Shown here: one piece after another, positions 1 through 12,900 of the stretch | How positions within the stretch are numbered: the stretch's first letter is position 1 | Layout: each line of letters begins with the position of its first letter | Position numbers and translations under genes: made by a program | NCBI RefSeq assembly: GCF_963966145.1 | Contig: NC_091054.1 | Location: 7,192,001-7,256,000 of the forward strand | Reading direction: 5' to 3' | Source: Tenebrio molitor | Taxonomy: Eukaryota > Arthropoda > Insecta > Coleoptera > Tenebrionidae | DNA: 64,000 nucleotides | Notes under the pieces: generated by a model | The model's database searches: none | Told to the model about the DNA's origin: nothing | The model's input: the letters and a program-made list of their open reading frames with translations, nothing else

Positions 1-251
1 CTTGCCGCGAGAACGGCTGTTTCCGGGGCAGATCCGCCGTCGAGGATTCTTTTTTCTCGGCTAATTGTTCTTGCAAATTGAACAGCGACAGAGAGGAAAG
101 TGGCGCCCTCGAAACACCTGTTTGCGACGTACACGGAGTGGCCCATACATTTTTATTATTTAACAGGGATACATTCTTGTAAAACATCAATGTCACAAAA
201 GTTTTCTGTTATTGTTAGTCAGTATTTGTTTACTTATTTATTTAAGGAAAC
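1..251. other. Intergenic, nothing recognised
   Basis: No gene, repeat or RNA is recognisable. A 75-codon open frame crosses into the adjacent mobile element and has no coding character, so I read it as chance. Confidence 0.5.
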
Positions 252-735
252 TACCGTGCGATCGAAAATAAAGAAAATCGAGATGGCCATGATTAATACA
301 CTTCAGTTGGCAGCACGTAAAAATTGAATTCAAATGTCAGCAGATGTCATTAATTATAATAGTAACTGTCATTCCGGACTTTCAAGGCACTTACCAACAA
401 CTTGCCTTGATTATTTTGTTTTTCCATACCTGAAAAACAACTGCAATTTAAGTGATGTCCCGACTTTGCGAAGGTCATTTGAAAACATGAAGCGAAGAGA
501 GTAGCATTATGTTTGGAAGCTAAAGACAGACATTTCGAACATTTACTCTAGTTCATAAATATGATTGGAGCTCCTCATGATTGTTTTACAACCGACAGGT
601 CACACATAATGCACACCATTATGAAAATCAAGATTTCAACATTCTCAAAATTACATAACTTTAAGACTGACATGTAATTGAAATTTTAACGAGTTGCCAA
701 CTCTAAATTTGTTTTTTTTTTTCGATCTCACGGTA
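252..735 (+). mobile_element. Mariner-type deletion derivative, copy 1
   Basis: The ends are short inverted repeats beginning TACCGTG and followed by GATCGAAAA; the right end at 719-735 is the reverse complement (TTTTCGATCTCACGGTA). The TA at each edge fits a Tc1/mariner target duplication. The body is closely similar to the copy at 6073-6637 but has an extra internal deletion of about 60 bases after the segment translating as PYLKN. Both copies keep part of the C-terminal end of a mariner-type transposase frame and nothing of the catalytic core, so this is non-autonomous. See the second copy for the protein evidence. Confidence 0.75.
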
Positions 736-1401
736 TATTTTGATTAAAATTTTGTGTAAATATCAATAATCTGAAATATCAAAAAAATATATTTATTAAA
801 AAAAATTATTTAAATTTGTGATAACAATAATATTAAAAATGTGTGTCAGGATTCAAACAGTGTTTGTGAACAGATAAACTAGTCCATTTGAATTTCCATG
901 AAGTCAGGAGCTTATAAATATTACGACAAAAGATAAATGAAAAGGCTATCAAGTTATTTGTAGCAGAGTTCATCGAGTAATTAATTATAGCGTTAGGTAA
1001 CTTCCAACACTCAATTAAACAGAGTTGACCCACTTTTTTAAATTAACTCGTTTAGTAAACATCAATACCACTTAGATAAAAAATGATTTTACAAAATGGA
1101 GAGAAAGAAGATTGATTTTGTTGATTTTTGAATCGTAAAAAGTATCATTTTTGAACATTTATTTAGTTACCAAGAATGTCTGTAAAAAGAATGGCCCACT
1201 AATGGTTCCTTGTGGTATTTTCAATAATTTATTAAGTTATTTAGTTGGAACCAAATTGGATGATTACTCATAGGCCTTTAAAGCGCTCGTTTCACTCACG
1301 TTTTAAACTGGCCCACTCATACCAAAAAAAGCCCAATTTACACACGAACTCGTTAAATAAACTACTATGACCAGAGCCCAGCGCAATAAAATTCAAATTT
1401 T
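736..1401. other. AT-rich intergenic
   Basis: AT-rich sequence with no supported gene. Near 1290-1370 there is a stretch ending in ACTCGTTAAATAAACTACTA that resembles part of the dispersed repeat at 41750-41770. Confidence 0.4.
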
Positions 1402-1409
1402 AAAATTTC

Positions 1410-1705
1410 GGTAATTGTTCACTTCAACTACTTCTGGAATTTTCGCGTTTTTTCTGGCTGGACAGCCTCAGGGCGTCCTCCTAGATGGTTTCCCACCATT
1501 CAAACCTTGTGCAAATGCCTTTTTTTCTCTTGTTGTGTTTCAAGGTCGCGTCAAGGTCGCGCCAATGTCTTAGTATAACAAAAGGGTAAGGAAAATTCAT
1601 TTGCACAAGGTTTGAGTGGTGGAAAACGATGTAGGAGGACGCCCTGAGGCTGTCTAGCCACAAAAAACGGGAAAATTCCAGAAGTAGTTAAAGTGAACAA
1701 TGACC
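1410..1705 (+). mobile_element. Palindromic hAT-like MITE, copy 1
   Basis: A 296-bp foldback element with arms of about 110 bp that are almost perfect inverted complements, beginning GGTAATTGTTCACTT and ending in its complement. It is flanked by an exact 8-bp direct repeat AAAATTTC (1402-1409 and 1706-1713). An 8-bp duplication is typical of hAT transposons. The unique centre contains two tandem GGTCGCG blocks. The second copy at 39241-39539 carries this centre in the opposite orientation. No transposase is encoded. Confidence 0.85.
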
Positions 1706-1713
1706 AAAATTTC

Positions 1714-4700
1714 TTTCGATATCATTTTCATTTTTTTATGAGCGATAAAAAATGAACATCCAATAATATGTATTTTTATAAATTGTAAAAATATAAAATT
1801 CCGAATTTTATTTCCATTGAATAACAAAAACATTCTATTCCCTTTTCCGCCTTTTTCTTTTTAACTTTTTCAACTTAAATAACAAAAATTACGTTTTAAA
1901 CAATCAGAAATTTTGTACACCCGGTATAGCGTTGACACGACGCAAACGTAATTCTTTTTGCACTCTTACACGTTTTTTAATGAAAAAAGTATCGTACAGA
2001 GTGCCTCGAAAATGTAAAAATTGAAAACATTGTTTTTCCATTTGTATCAAGTTACCTGTTTTCCGTCCCACGTTCCGCATTATTTAGGTACGTTATTCGG
2101 ACGTCGAATAACGAGATACGACCCCGATTCGGTAATTTTTCTCTCCAAATCCGTCCCGCCAATGTAATCTTTTCCGCGAATTGTAATAAGTTTAAAATCC
2201 GGACCCAATCATCCATTTTTGCTACGTCCGCCGCCGTTGACAGGTGATTGGCAACACTGAATCAAAAACCCTGGCGGCGAACAACGCGGCATCGTAATTG
2301 CGTTCACAATCGAGCCATTTCGATAATTCCCCTTCGAGTTCCGAAAAAACTGTGCAGGTCGCGCCATCTGTGCAGCGGCGGCTCAACGAGACATACATGC
2401 CAACCATGCATGGTTCTGGTTCACGTATCGACTGAAATTTTTCAGTTTTCGGCGGCGCTGAAGCCGCAATCGAATCATCGAATTTAATCAATTCCGGACG
2501 CTTACAAAGCACGTGTCGTCATTATCGCGGCTCGGACATCTGTCCAAGGGACAAACTAGTTTGCACGGCCTACTTCGCACTGAATAATAAACCAGAACGT
2601 GACACATACGCGTTAATTTTTAACACGTGCCCCTTGTTTGGACAAGGTCCGGACCTGGAAACGTTATCATCGACATCTGCCAAACTCGGATCGGCCAAAA
2701 TAAATAAAATTCCGGTCAAGAATAAATCACGCCCACGCGGAACGCCATTAATCATCGCTCTTTTGTTGGCCACCCTGGTAATGATTGTTTAGTAACGGGA
2801 GCATGGAGCACGTGGAGTTCCGTTTACAGTTTTCACAGAGCTTCCGGTATTTTGTTGGGTGGTCGGGGTTATACAGTGCGATCACCTTCAGATGTTTCCG
2901 AGTTATTAAACTCGAACAGATGGCGCTATTGTGCGGGTTAGTCTCTCGATTCGGTGATTAATCGGATGATTGGTGGGGTTGGTTCCTTGCATAATTCTGA
3001 AGGTGGTGTGCCTGGTGTGATGACGGGAGGTGGAATTCACGGTTTTGACAAACTGCGCGGGGCCTTATGGACCATTTATTTTACTCGTAGTTGTGAAATC
3101 TGTCATTTTTAGCATGACTTTGCCTTGCCGCCTGTTGAACCCCTGACAAATTGCTTTTTAACGAATTGCTATGTTTTATTTTATTGGGCTCGCTGCGGGC
3201 AAAAAGGAACCGATAATAATGGAACAATTATTTTCACTTGTTTTATTTCTCACTCGACACATTTTTTTAAATGTTAATTTATTAATTTTTTTTCAAGCAT
3301 CATTTACCCTATGATGAAACTTGGACTAATTTCCTTTAAAGTTTATTTTGTGACGTTTTCACTTGATCACCCTGTATACAACGGACAAGCACTTTTTTTT
3401 TCAAATTTGGACTGAAAACATTTGATTCATTTTTAATCATTTAATCAATCAAAATGCCATATTTTTTTCTAAAACTGATGTTCTGTCGTAGTCAAATTTC
3501 TCTAAAAATGACAAAAACTTCAAAAAAAATTGGCTTTTTTAGAAATCATAATGCATGAGATTCTTTCGAATTATCTCAGAGCTACTCATTGTTTCGGTTT
3601 AATTGAGTCATTAGCACTAACATTATCATTACTAGATACGTAGGTATTATTATCATATCATTAAGGTACTATTGGTTGCAAAAAAAAACGGGAAATGAAA
3701 ATTTTCCTAATGTAAATTTGGTTTTGTCCATTTGTCAATTAGTTGTCTACTTCACAATATCTATCAAATAATTTCTAAAAATGTCATTGAATTTTGACAA
3801 TAATTCTATTCTAATCTATTTCGCGTAAGAAGGTTTCACAGTATGAAAAAATTGTCAAAATGTGTCAATTTTATTCTGACAGTTCCCGTACCTATATTAT
3901 ACTCGTAATGCAAAATGGTTGTCGACGCAGCAGGCCATGAACATGCACACCGGCCTTACAAAAAGTAACTAAATATCAATTATGACAGTTTGAGGTTATG
4001 AGCTAAAAGAAATGACAAGCAAAGTAAAAAAGTGAATACATTTTAGCTGACATATTAATGAAAATCTAAATGACATGATCGGGAGAAATAACAATTGTTT
4101 ATAATAATCACCAAATTTTCTAATGTTGTCAGATCTTTTTTGGTTAGAAGCGTTATTTATTAAGTTGGCGAATGTTTAAAAAGAGAAAATTATAAAGCCT
4201 TCGTTCTTTAAAATGTTCTTTACCTTGACATTTCTTTGACAATTGAAATGTAAACCACAAGACTCTAAAATTACTATAAATGGCCGTACTGCTAACATAA
4301 ATTTGAATTTTTTTAACGGATTTTTTTAAAACATTTTCATGATCATTTCAAAAATCGCACCCTCCAGGCTGATGCACGAATATACAATTGCGTGCGACCC
4401 CTCTGCAATATTAAAGTGTTGCAAGGTCCGGGGAACCCCACGCAAATAACACGAATGACGTATGTGCAATTACGGTAGATGTACGACATTCCGCGGCCCA
4501 CGTCGTATATTAATTCCAAGACCCCGATCGTGCTGACCCCTACAAACGGCCTTCCTCACTCCCCCGCACTTCCTCAACCCCATCCTCTTCATTACAATGC
4601 AAAGTATTATCTCTAACTGGCCATCTGTACGTCTAAGCTTCTACACTGCACTTTCCGCCGCCCTCCCCGCCCCCGACGTCGCCGATTTCTCCGTTCGCCG

Positions 4701-6072
4701 CAAAAAAAATTGAAAAAACGCCACCGACCCGCCGACGAAAGGGTGCTTTTTATGGGGTGGCTTATTGCGATTTCAAGGAAACTCGCCGCCGTCGAAATTC
4801 CACTAACAAGGTCCGTTTTCGTTAACAGTGTACTTTTCAACCCTTGCTTCATATATTCACCCCTTGGACAGTGGCCGGTTAAATCCACCCTTTACTTTAT
4901 GTCCGAACCCTCATTGCGACGTTGCGAAAACGCGGTCCGGATTTTATTACAAACATAATTTAGGCAGAGATTTTATAATTCGCTGTTTAGGTAAATTAAC
5001 CGTTCGGGGATGAATTCCGCGAGATGGTCCTTCGTGAATATTTGATGGCGGCGGATCACGTGTCGCGTCTCGTTTCCGGTCGACGGAAAAGTCGCCACGA
5101 GAGGGACCCGGAGTTGTCCGGTCCGGCGAAAAACGACAAACGGAACCGGAGTTGCACGTGCAGCTGGCGTGACATCAATTTTACCTTAAACTCGACATTT
5201 TTCAATCTATTAATTCTGCATTTATTGTCTGTTGGGTGCAGCCGACCCCCAGAGATTCAAAAACACTACTTTCATTGTTTTTGATTTCTAAAAAAAAAGA
5301 TTTTTCGATTTTTCGTTTTTCCCCCCAGTGACGGTCACGTTTTAGTTTGTAATTTTTCTTTTGTACTGTTTGACCTCCCTCCACTCGATGTACCGCTCGG
5401 TTGAAATCGCGGCCGTGAGCATTTCCCATTTTACCCTAGTAATTAAACTAACAACCGCTAGGGTGGACACGCTGCACAAAAATGCAGCTTTAAAGTCTTA
5501 TTCAGACTTGATTTAAGATCGAATTTGGCCTGACCGGACCTCGGCTAAAGAACGGATAATGCGGATCGTTTCCCAAATCGCAGATGTTGTCCGGAATGCT
5601 TTAGTTTCGCAATCGACACGTTCGATTCCGGCATAAATAATTTCACGTTTTGCAGGGACGACGATGAATAAATTAAAAACGGCCCGAGTGAAATAAATAA
5701 ATGCGAAACGGCGTTTACGCGTTCTCGTAAAGGGAAACGGCGGAACGGCACGAGATAAGTCTATTAAATGGATTTTAAAAGGTCCACAACTTTAAAACGC
5801 TCATGTGATGTGTCTCTGTTGGCGTGTTCTTTATGGGCCGTAATTTTTGGGGAATTCGGCCGAAATGGGCCAAATATTTAACTAAACAGAATTATTTGCC
5901 GCAGCAATAAAACCAGAAGAATTCGTGATTGGCACGTCACCTTAATACCTGGTGGCAAAGAAAATTACCTCTTCCTTGTTTTCAGTTTTTTAAGTTTTTA
6001 AGTTCATTTATTCAAATCGGATAAAAATAAGCAAGATACAGCATCAAAGGTTTTTCGTCAGTACTTACGTAA
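1714..6072. other. Intergenic region without recognised gene
   Basis: There is no convincing coding region; short open frames at 2222-2773 and 4613-5429 lack domains, splice context or bias. GC-richer patches (about 2090-2560, 4360-4720, 5020-5180) alternate with AT-rich DNA. Isolated element ends resembling CACCCTGTATA occur near 3369 and CACCCGGTATA near 1917 without a partner I could find. The GC-richer patches could be regulatory, but nothing proves it. Confidence 0.4.
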
Positions 6073-6637
6073 TACCGTGCGATCGAAAATTAAAAAAAAT
6101 TGAGATGGCCATGATTAATACACTTCAGTTGGCAGCACCTAAAAAGTTAATTCAAATGTCATCAGATATCATTAATTACAATAGTAACTGTCATTCCGGA
6201 CTTTCAAGGCACTTACCAACAACTTGCCTTGACTATTTTGTTTTTCCATACCTGAAAAATAACGTGTTCAAAAACAAGCCTGGCACAATTCCCGAATTAA
6301 TGCAAGTAATTACTGATAACTGCAATTTAACTGATGTCCCGACTTTGCGAAGGTCATTTGAAAACATGAAGCGAAGAGAGTAGCATTATGTTTGGAAGCT
6401 GAAGACAGATATTTCGAACATTTCCTCTAGTTCCTAAATACGATTGGAGCTTCTCATGATTCTTTTACAACCGACAGGTCACACATAATTCACACCTTTA
6501 TGAAAATCAAGATTTCAACTTTCTCAAAATCACTAACCTAACTTTTAAGACTGACATCTGATAATTGAAATTTTAACGAATTACCAACTGAAATTTTTGG
6601 TCAGCCAACTCTAATTTTTTTTTTCGATCTCAAGGTA
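6073..6637 (+). mobile_element. Mariner-type deletion derivative, copy 2
   Basis: A longer copy of the element at 252-735, about 5.8 kb away in the same orientation. The left end is TACCGTGCGATCGAAAA; the right end at 6621-6637 is its imperfect complement. It keeps the stretch missing from copy 1, and this stretch completes the C-terminal transposase-like frame. The two copies are more than 90 percent alike by eye across their shared parts, so they descend from one internally deleted ancestor. Confidence 0.8.
6105..6383 (+). pseudogene. Mariner-type transposase, C-terminal remnant
   Basis: The last 55 or so codons of this frame read PYLKNNVFKNKPGTIPEL and then LRRSFENMKRRE before the stop. 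This matches the usual C-terminal pattern of mariner-type transposases: a YLK-x-x-V-[FY]-x-N-[KR]-P-x-T block, then a helix ending in L-R-R-x-F-x-N-x-x-R-R. The DNA-binding region and the catalytic DDD/DDE core are absent, so it cannot act as a transposase. The first part of the frame is not recognisable. The family call rests on the motif pattern only. Confidence 0.6.
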
Positions 6638-6960
6638 CTTACCTATACATAGGTATATTATTGTTTTAACCCCCCTAAAAAATTTTGCTTCGCTTAAAAT
6701 CTTTATTCTCCACTCTCTTTCTCATTACACATCCTCTCCCTTAAATTTTCAATAATAATTCGCTTTCTAAAACTCTTTTTACATACAAAGTAAGACATTG
6801 TACCGACATATTTTTATATACAATTTTTTTTTAACATTTTGAAACATCCTTAGATTTATGTAGCCGTTAGATTACCTTACGAGTATTGTATAAAAGTATT
6901 GTTACTGTAGACACATGAAAACTTCTTATCACGAATAGACAAAGTTATGTCGATTATATC

Positions 6961-7140
6961 GAGCGATCAAATTAATTTGTAATCGAGTCATCTATGGATT
7001 TGAATACGTATGTCTTTTGCCATTGATATGTCGAGATCTAACCTGTGTTTCAAGCTGTGTTTATTGGAGCGTCGAGTTCAAGTAACGACATACGATTTGG
7101 GATGCATGGATAACTCGATTACAAATTAATTTGATCGCTC
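6961..7140. mobile_element. Foldback MITE, 180 bp
   Basis: A 28-bp perfect inverted repeat (6961-6988 against 7113-7140) starts GAGCGATCAAATTAATTTG. Weaker complementarity continues inward, including GTATGTC on both sides. It looks like a small non-autonomous DNA element; the superfamily is not identifiable and I see no clear target duplication. Confidence 0.6.
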
Positions 7141-7145
7141 TTTAT

Positions 7146-7226
7146 TTGTGGTGCTGTCACGAATGTCACCCACGCTTGAATTAGAATATTCTCAAGTGTG
7201 GGAGACATGAGTGAGAACACCACAAA
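7146..7226. repeat. Imperfect 80-bp hairpin
   Basis: TTGTGGTG at the left matches CACCACAA at the right, and an inner stem pairs CCCACGCTTGA with TCAAGTGTGGG. It lies directly beside the foldback element ending at 7140 and could be part of the same insertion or a separate one. Confidence 0.5.
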
Positions 7227-7980
7227 AATAGTCTACTTAACTTTGACTGAGAGTGGTATTCGAGGGACTATTCAGCGAACAAAATTTATCATTAATTTTC
7301 TTGATAATCTAACCGATAATTTTCACTAGTGATGAATAATCAGGAAATTTTTATTATCATTATTATTATTATTATTGATTTAAATTGTTGCTGAGGCAAA
7401 CCTATTTAGCAATTTAGTTCTGATTGGTCCAGAAATGACAAATCGTGCATTTTTATTGGAGAGTTTGTTGTGAGTTGAATAGTCACTATTATTCCCGATT
7501 TATTATTATTTATACATTCCTTAAAATATCAACCGTGTATAATACCACAATACTTTTAACATACTGCCTAAATAAAAAAGATTTTCTTAAAGGATCACTA
7601 GATTCTACTCTAACGACAATACCTCAAATACCCATAAGAACTTGCACGTACCACTAAGTGTTGATGCATCCTTTATTAATTGTCGATTGATATTTTTTTT
7701 CAAATGTGACAAATTATGTATGTATCTAGGTATATTCAAATTTTGAAAAAAGTGTGTGTCGTTATCTGTTGTTTTCATGATTAATATAATACATGTGTAC
7801 TAAAAACAAAAGCATAAATATAAAATTTTAAAATATGTACATGCATAAATAAAAATAATAGTATATGCAGGTTTGCTAGTACATAGTAGTAGTAGTACCT
7901 AGTAGTAGTATAGACCAGCTAACACCTGTCTCTGAACTGAACATTCTCAAGCCTGAAGAAGTAGTAATCAGTAAATAACA
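7227..7980. other. Upstream region of small peptide gene
   Basis: AT-rich, with short ATT runs near 7355-7375 and TAGTAG triplet repeats at about 7881-7911. The promoter of the peptide gene at 7981 should lie in the last part of this stretch, but no convincing TATA box is visible at the expected distance. Confidence 0.4.
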
Positions 7981-8145
7981 ATGCCGCAGAAAGCAATCAT
8001 CGTAACTCTCCTGGTTGTGGTTGTTTTCTTCATAATGCACGTCTCAGCTGGGAAGGGTAAGTATTTTTCTTATATTTCTGTCAGTTTTATCTTATTTTTG
8101 CATTTTCTTCTATTTACAGAGGATCAAGAAAAAGCAGCATTTTAA
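7981..8145 (+). CDS. Putative secreted micropeptide, 33 aa, two exons
   Basis: I do not recognise this gene. Exon 1 (7981-8056) starts MPQKAIIVTLLVVVVFFIMH, a basic N-terminus followed by a strongly hydrophobic stretch, then VSAGK: a textbook signal peptide with a likely cut after VSA. It ends at a consensus donor GTAAGT (8057). Exon 2 starts after TTTACAG (8118-8119) and adds EDQEKAAF before TAA at 8143-8145. The intron is 63 bp with a pyrimidine-rich 3' part, and the phase-1 junction keeps the frame. Cleavage would leave only about ten charged residues. Poly(A) signals AATAAA follow at 8222 and 8231. The ATG context (ATAACAATGCC) is reasonable for an insect start. A decayed longer gene or a chance arrangement remains possible. 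Confidence 0.5.
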   Translation: MPQKAIIVTLLVVVVFFIMHVSAGKGKYFSYISVSFILFLHFLLFTEDQEKAAF

Positions 8146-8249
8146 AAATACCGAATACTATAAAAGATACTGTTTTCTGCTATTTTTTTATTTGAATATG
8201 TCGCACTGCATTATAAAAATGAATAAAAAAAATAAACACTGCACAAATA

Positions 8250-9750
8250 CGTATACGTCAGAGTCTTTTTTAATCTGTATTCGTCAACATAAAAACTCTT
8301 TCGAAAGAAAATCCTTTACCCCTTACAAAAATTGTTCATAATTTAGTTACCTAGAGTTTTATATTTTCCAAACATTTTGTGTTTGCAGAATACTCCATAT
8401 TTTCTCACTTTTGGGAGTTTCGCAGGAAACTAATGGTTATAGGCGAAAGTCTTAGAGAAAGTTTAGGTATTAATATTAAGCAGCATGAAAAAAAACCCAC
8501 AAAAATGTTGTCTGTAATTTAAGATAAATTAACTTTTGTGATATTTGAAAACCAGTCATGCCTGATTCGATAAACAAGGATCGCAAATAAATTTATGTTT
8601 TGTGCATTTTATTACTTGTTAAATGTAATGATTTTATTCTGTTAAATGGTGGCTCCCCAAGCAAATTAAAAATGTATTTTTCTACTAGAGTTTGGAAAAC
8701 TTCAACATTGTAATACTAATTTGAGTTAGGAAAAGTGAAAAATTTCCTACTATGGGCGGAAATAATATTTCAACACTAAAAGTTCAATTTTGGTCGTCTC
8801 CTGGGATACGTAACGTAAAACCTGGTATTTAATTGAGACAAAAGCTTAAACGCCTTCACAATTTTTCATTAATAAATTGTTTCTCTATGGTAACGAAAGC
8901 AGAACAATTTTGATTTCGCTTTTTAATTTAGAAATAATTAATAGTATATTAAAAATATCCAAATTTTATGTATTTTCCAAACTCCAGTAGAAAAAATCAT
9001 GTGTGCAATTCGTAGGAAAAGTGTTTTTTCCTTACTCGACGCGTTTTTAATCTCGACTTCGTCTCGATTAAAAATCCCGCATCTCGTAAGGAAAAAAATC
9101 ACTTTTCCTAACTTATTGCACAAATAGCTATTTTGTATTGTGTCTGGCACGCTAGCTATTATTGAAATTTTTTAATAAACAAAGGTCAAAACGTTGTCAT
9201 GAGCCAAACAGTGATTTTCATGATAATACGATTAGTCACACTGAGTGTCAACATTTTTTTAATGTAACTGAGCCTGCGCCCTGACGAGCGAGAGTTTATT
9301 TCAAATTTGAAAAAGATTTCGGCTGATTTCTCATTAAATTTGTTTTGAAAATGAATTCACGGAAGAAAGGTACGGGAAGTGAAGTGAAGATAACCTCAAC
9401 TATGATTTGGTGTAAAATTGTTATACAGCTGGTCCATATGCGCACATTTTAGGGTGGTACTTAATTTTGACACTGACAATTGTTTATTAAAAAAATGTCA
9501 CTATAAACTTTACCTAAGAGTTTCCCCTGTAGCTTCAGTTTCTTGAAAAGCCAACCACCCAAATTCCAATCTTCCAATAGATTACCTAAAAATTAACCAT
9601 TTTTTCTTATCTTTCTTTGTTTTTAATCAATGTAAGCCATTACCAGCTAATATTTTACACGTTACCTAGACTTTAGTGCCGCCAAGATTTTTTAAATTAT
9701 GATTTGTAAATTTCAGACATTATTCCTCTAGTTTGATTTAAAAAAAAATA
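8250..9750. other. AT-rich intergenic
   Basis: No supported gene. Phrases such as TTGCACAAATAGCTATTTTG (9116) and matching phrases near 35340 look like pieces of a dispersed repeat family that I cannot delimit. Confidence 0.4.
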
Positions 9751-9985
9751 GTTTTTGTTGTTGTGTTCATAAGCACGAGTCGCAGACGAGTGGTTTACTT
9801 CCGAACAACAACAAAACTATGAGTAAAAAGCAAGAAAAAATTTACGAAGATGGAATTCATGTGGACGTGAAGAGAAGCCAACACCAACTAATTATTTAAG
9901 ATGATTTTTACTGTTTGAATCTTTGAATTTTTTTCGTCGCTATGATAACCGTAGATACCAAATGCAAGCTATCTGTTGGATGTTT
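9751..9985 (+). repeat. Dispersed repeat, copy 1
   Basis: This stretch is recognisably similar to 49001-49210. Shared parts include TTTTGTTGTTG, AAGCACGAGT, GACGAGT, TTCCGAACAA, and later TGTCGCTA/CGTCGCTA followed by AAATGCAAGCT. Its class is unknown: there is no coding frame, tail or terminal repeat. Confidence 0.5.
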
Positions 9986-12900
9986 GCAAGCGTGCGACTT
10001 ACTAACTCATTTTTTTCAAATAGTTGAAACATTTTTTCGGCTTCCCTAACTTCTCTTTACCTTTCACTTTAGGTTACGGTAGTTGCGATTTCCCTAACGA
10101 TGTTGTAAATTTCTGAGGGAGATTTACAACATCGATGGTATGCACGGTCAATTTTCTCTTTTTCAGTTACTGTTGCTAAAGGTTTCATACGTTACTTGAA
10201 TTTAGTGTAAAAAACCACATTTACATGTACTATTTTCCGATAAATGTATGTATTTCTTTAATTTTTATTGACTAATAAATAATCATATAGGGTAAGCGAT
10301 GTAGTGGATGGAGTAACGTTTATTTAAAGTTTATCAATACAAACAAGTTAAGCTATAACTCATATAACAAAAAAATAAATCATTTAAAAAAAATGTATTT
10401 TGCCATCTATCCCAACCTGTCAGGGATAGATGGCACAAACTAAAATCAATTGTTTTGTATAAACAGGAGCATACAAAAATGTCTTACGGCATCTTACGGC
10501 AATGCTTTCCATAATGTCCTTGAAGGAATATTGAATGTTTTAGAAGCTAAGTACATTTATTCCCATGTTATTTCTTATTGCTGCTATTGCACGTTGAAGG
10601 GCATCTTCCGACCAGGAACCTCTGGTAGAACCTGATTTTCTTATGTATTTGGTTGGCATTTGAAGCAAAAACATGAAAACAAATATTATGTCTCCCATAT
10701 CACAAACATATTTATGATCATATTTCTGAATATTAGTGCATATCGTAAGCCATCTCACCCGAGTTACGTTGTGCCATCTATCCCAAAGAACGGGTGTGAT
10801 GCCCCACCTTACATTAAAGAAACTATGCGTCCTAATGCTTTGAAATATAGCCCGTTACATAACCTTAAATAAAAAGCTTCTTAAATGTCAAAAACATTAC
10901 CACTCTACCTAAATGCATTGACAAAATAGAAGCTTCCGAGTCAGTATCCAAATATTTTCAAGCCTACTTACAAAGTAATAAACATGATAACTTGCCTTAC
11001 TTGAGGATTTTTCCACACCACACACCGCAACTTATTGTCACGTCAAACTAACTAATCACCTGTAATACATGCAGCCATATCTGTTAATACATAGCCGAGT
11101 TTAAGGCTTTTGCCATCTCTCCCGCTGGGGCAACTCCCCCGGAATTACCCTAAGGGAAAATACAAATATCGGGTTGGCACCTCTGTATGTCAAAAAAAAT
11201 CTGCAAAAGTGCAAAATAAAACGTTTGCTCAGCCGAAAAGTCTAATACAAATGTCGTACGGTAAGTATTTTACAGCGTTCAAAGTAATCAGGCACTCGGC
11301 TTCGCCATCGTGCCTGAAACCTAGTTTTCGCGCGGTGTAACAACCCTAAAAAAAACAACAAACAAGTGTCAGAATTGTTCACCACGCAGAATGTGCTGCC
11401 AGTTTATTGAGAAATTTTCAATTTTGCTGCCGGTTTGTTTGTAAAAGTAACAGTGTTATTTTGTAAATAAAAATAAAATTACTCATTTCCACATTAACTG
11501 AATAATTGCTTATTTTGTGATGCAGATAAAATTGTATGCATTTTATTAGACATTATTTATTTACAAATTCAATCGAACAGATTCGGTTATATATTTATTT
11601 ACTCAGGTAGTATTAAATAAACAACACCTGTGAAAACAATTATCATATTAACCACATATTGTGAAAAATTATACATTTTTAGGAAAACAAACACGTACCA
11701 CTAAATTGTTTTTATAACAGCAAAACCTTCAAAGTATTTTTTAAATTTAACAACACATTTGAGTTAATTTTTTTATAAAAGAAACAAGAAGAAAAGTACA
11801 GATCCAACTAACTATGTATAATTTACAACAGAATCATGTTAACGTGTGTGTATTATTCTCTTAATGAGAAGGCTGATGCCTTGTCATGGAAGTGAAAAGT
11901 GTGTTAATTTTTTAAATTTTGGCTTGTGTTGGCAATCATGTCCAGTTTTTGAAAATTTCATATAATTTCTGATTTGAATTGTTGACATTTTTCTGCTGCT
12001 ACAGATTGACCTGTTCTGTGTTCTTAATCTGTCAATAAAATCTCTGTATTATTTTCAATCCCTCAGATCGGCCACAATCTGTAGAATCGTGCAGCGTCGA
12101 TAGCGGTTTTCATAGCGACGCGGTTTATCGATCTCACATTCGCAAATGCATCAGAGAATTAGAAATAGTGAAAAGCTCTTACTGTCAAGTTGAAAATCGA
12201 AATGAAAGTTGGCGTCTCGATCACGCGAACCCCGCAGATAGATTTTTAGCGCGAATTCTCCGTCAGCTCGTTTTGTCATTATCATTGCAGAACACACAAC
12301 ACACAAACGGTGCGGTTGTGGGATATCCTCCTTGCCACGACGCCGTGTTCGTCGCACGTCAGGTCTCGGTGGCGGCGCGCTCGGATAACGGCAGCTCCGG
12401 TTAGCCGTCGACCGCCACCGGCGGCAAAGACAAAACACATGACAATAGCGGCGGTGGCAATAACAGAGCTCCCATCGGCGTTTGGCGCCCATCTCGTCCC
12501 ACCATATGTGACGCCTGCGCCGCCTTCGCCAGCGTGTGCCGATAAACCGCGTTCTTGTCGCTCCAACGCCAATTTATATACTTCGCTCCTTTATTACCGC
12601 CAGGCCCGGCCCGCTCTGACCGCAAACGCGCCGCTCTCGCTCGCTCCCGCCGCCCGCCGCCGTGCGCCGTCCTCGTCCGGCACGTACCCCTTTATGTTGG
12701 CTTCTGTTTTAATCTGGAGCGGCGGCCTCTCGCTCTCGCACCAGGGGGCGGCATAGGGGCGTCTTCGTCGGCCTCCCCTGATAACCAAAGGGTTATCAAG
12801 CGCAAGAGTGCCACTGCTTTCGGACGCAAACCGCGACGCGTCTCCGGTTGGCCGTCCTCGTCTTGCCGGGGCGCAGCCCGGGGGGCCTCCGGGGCCGTAA

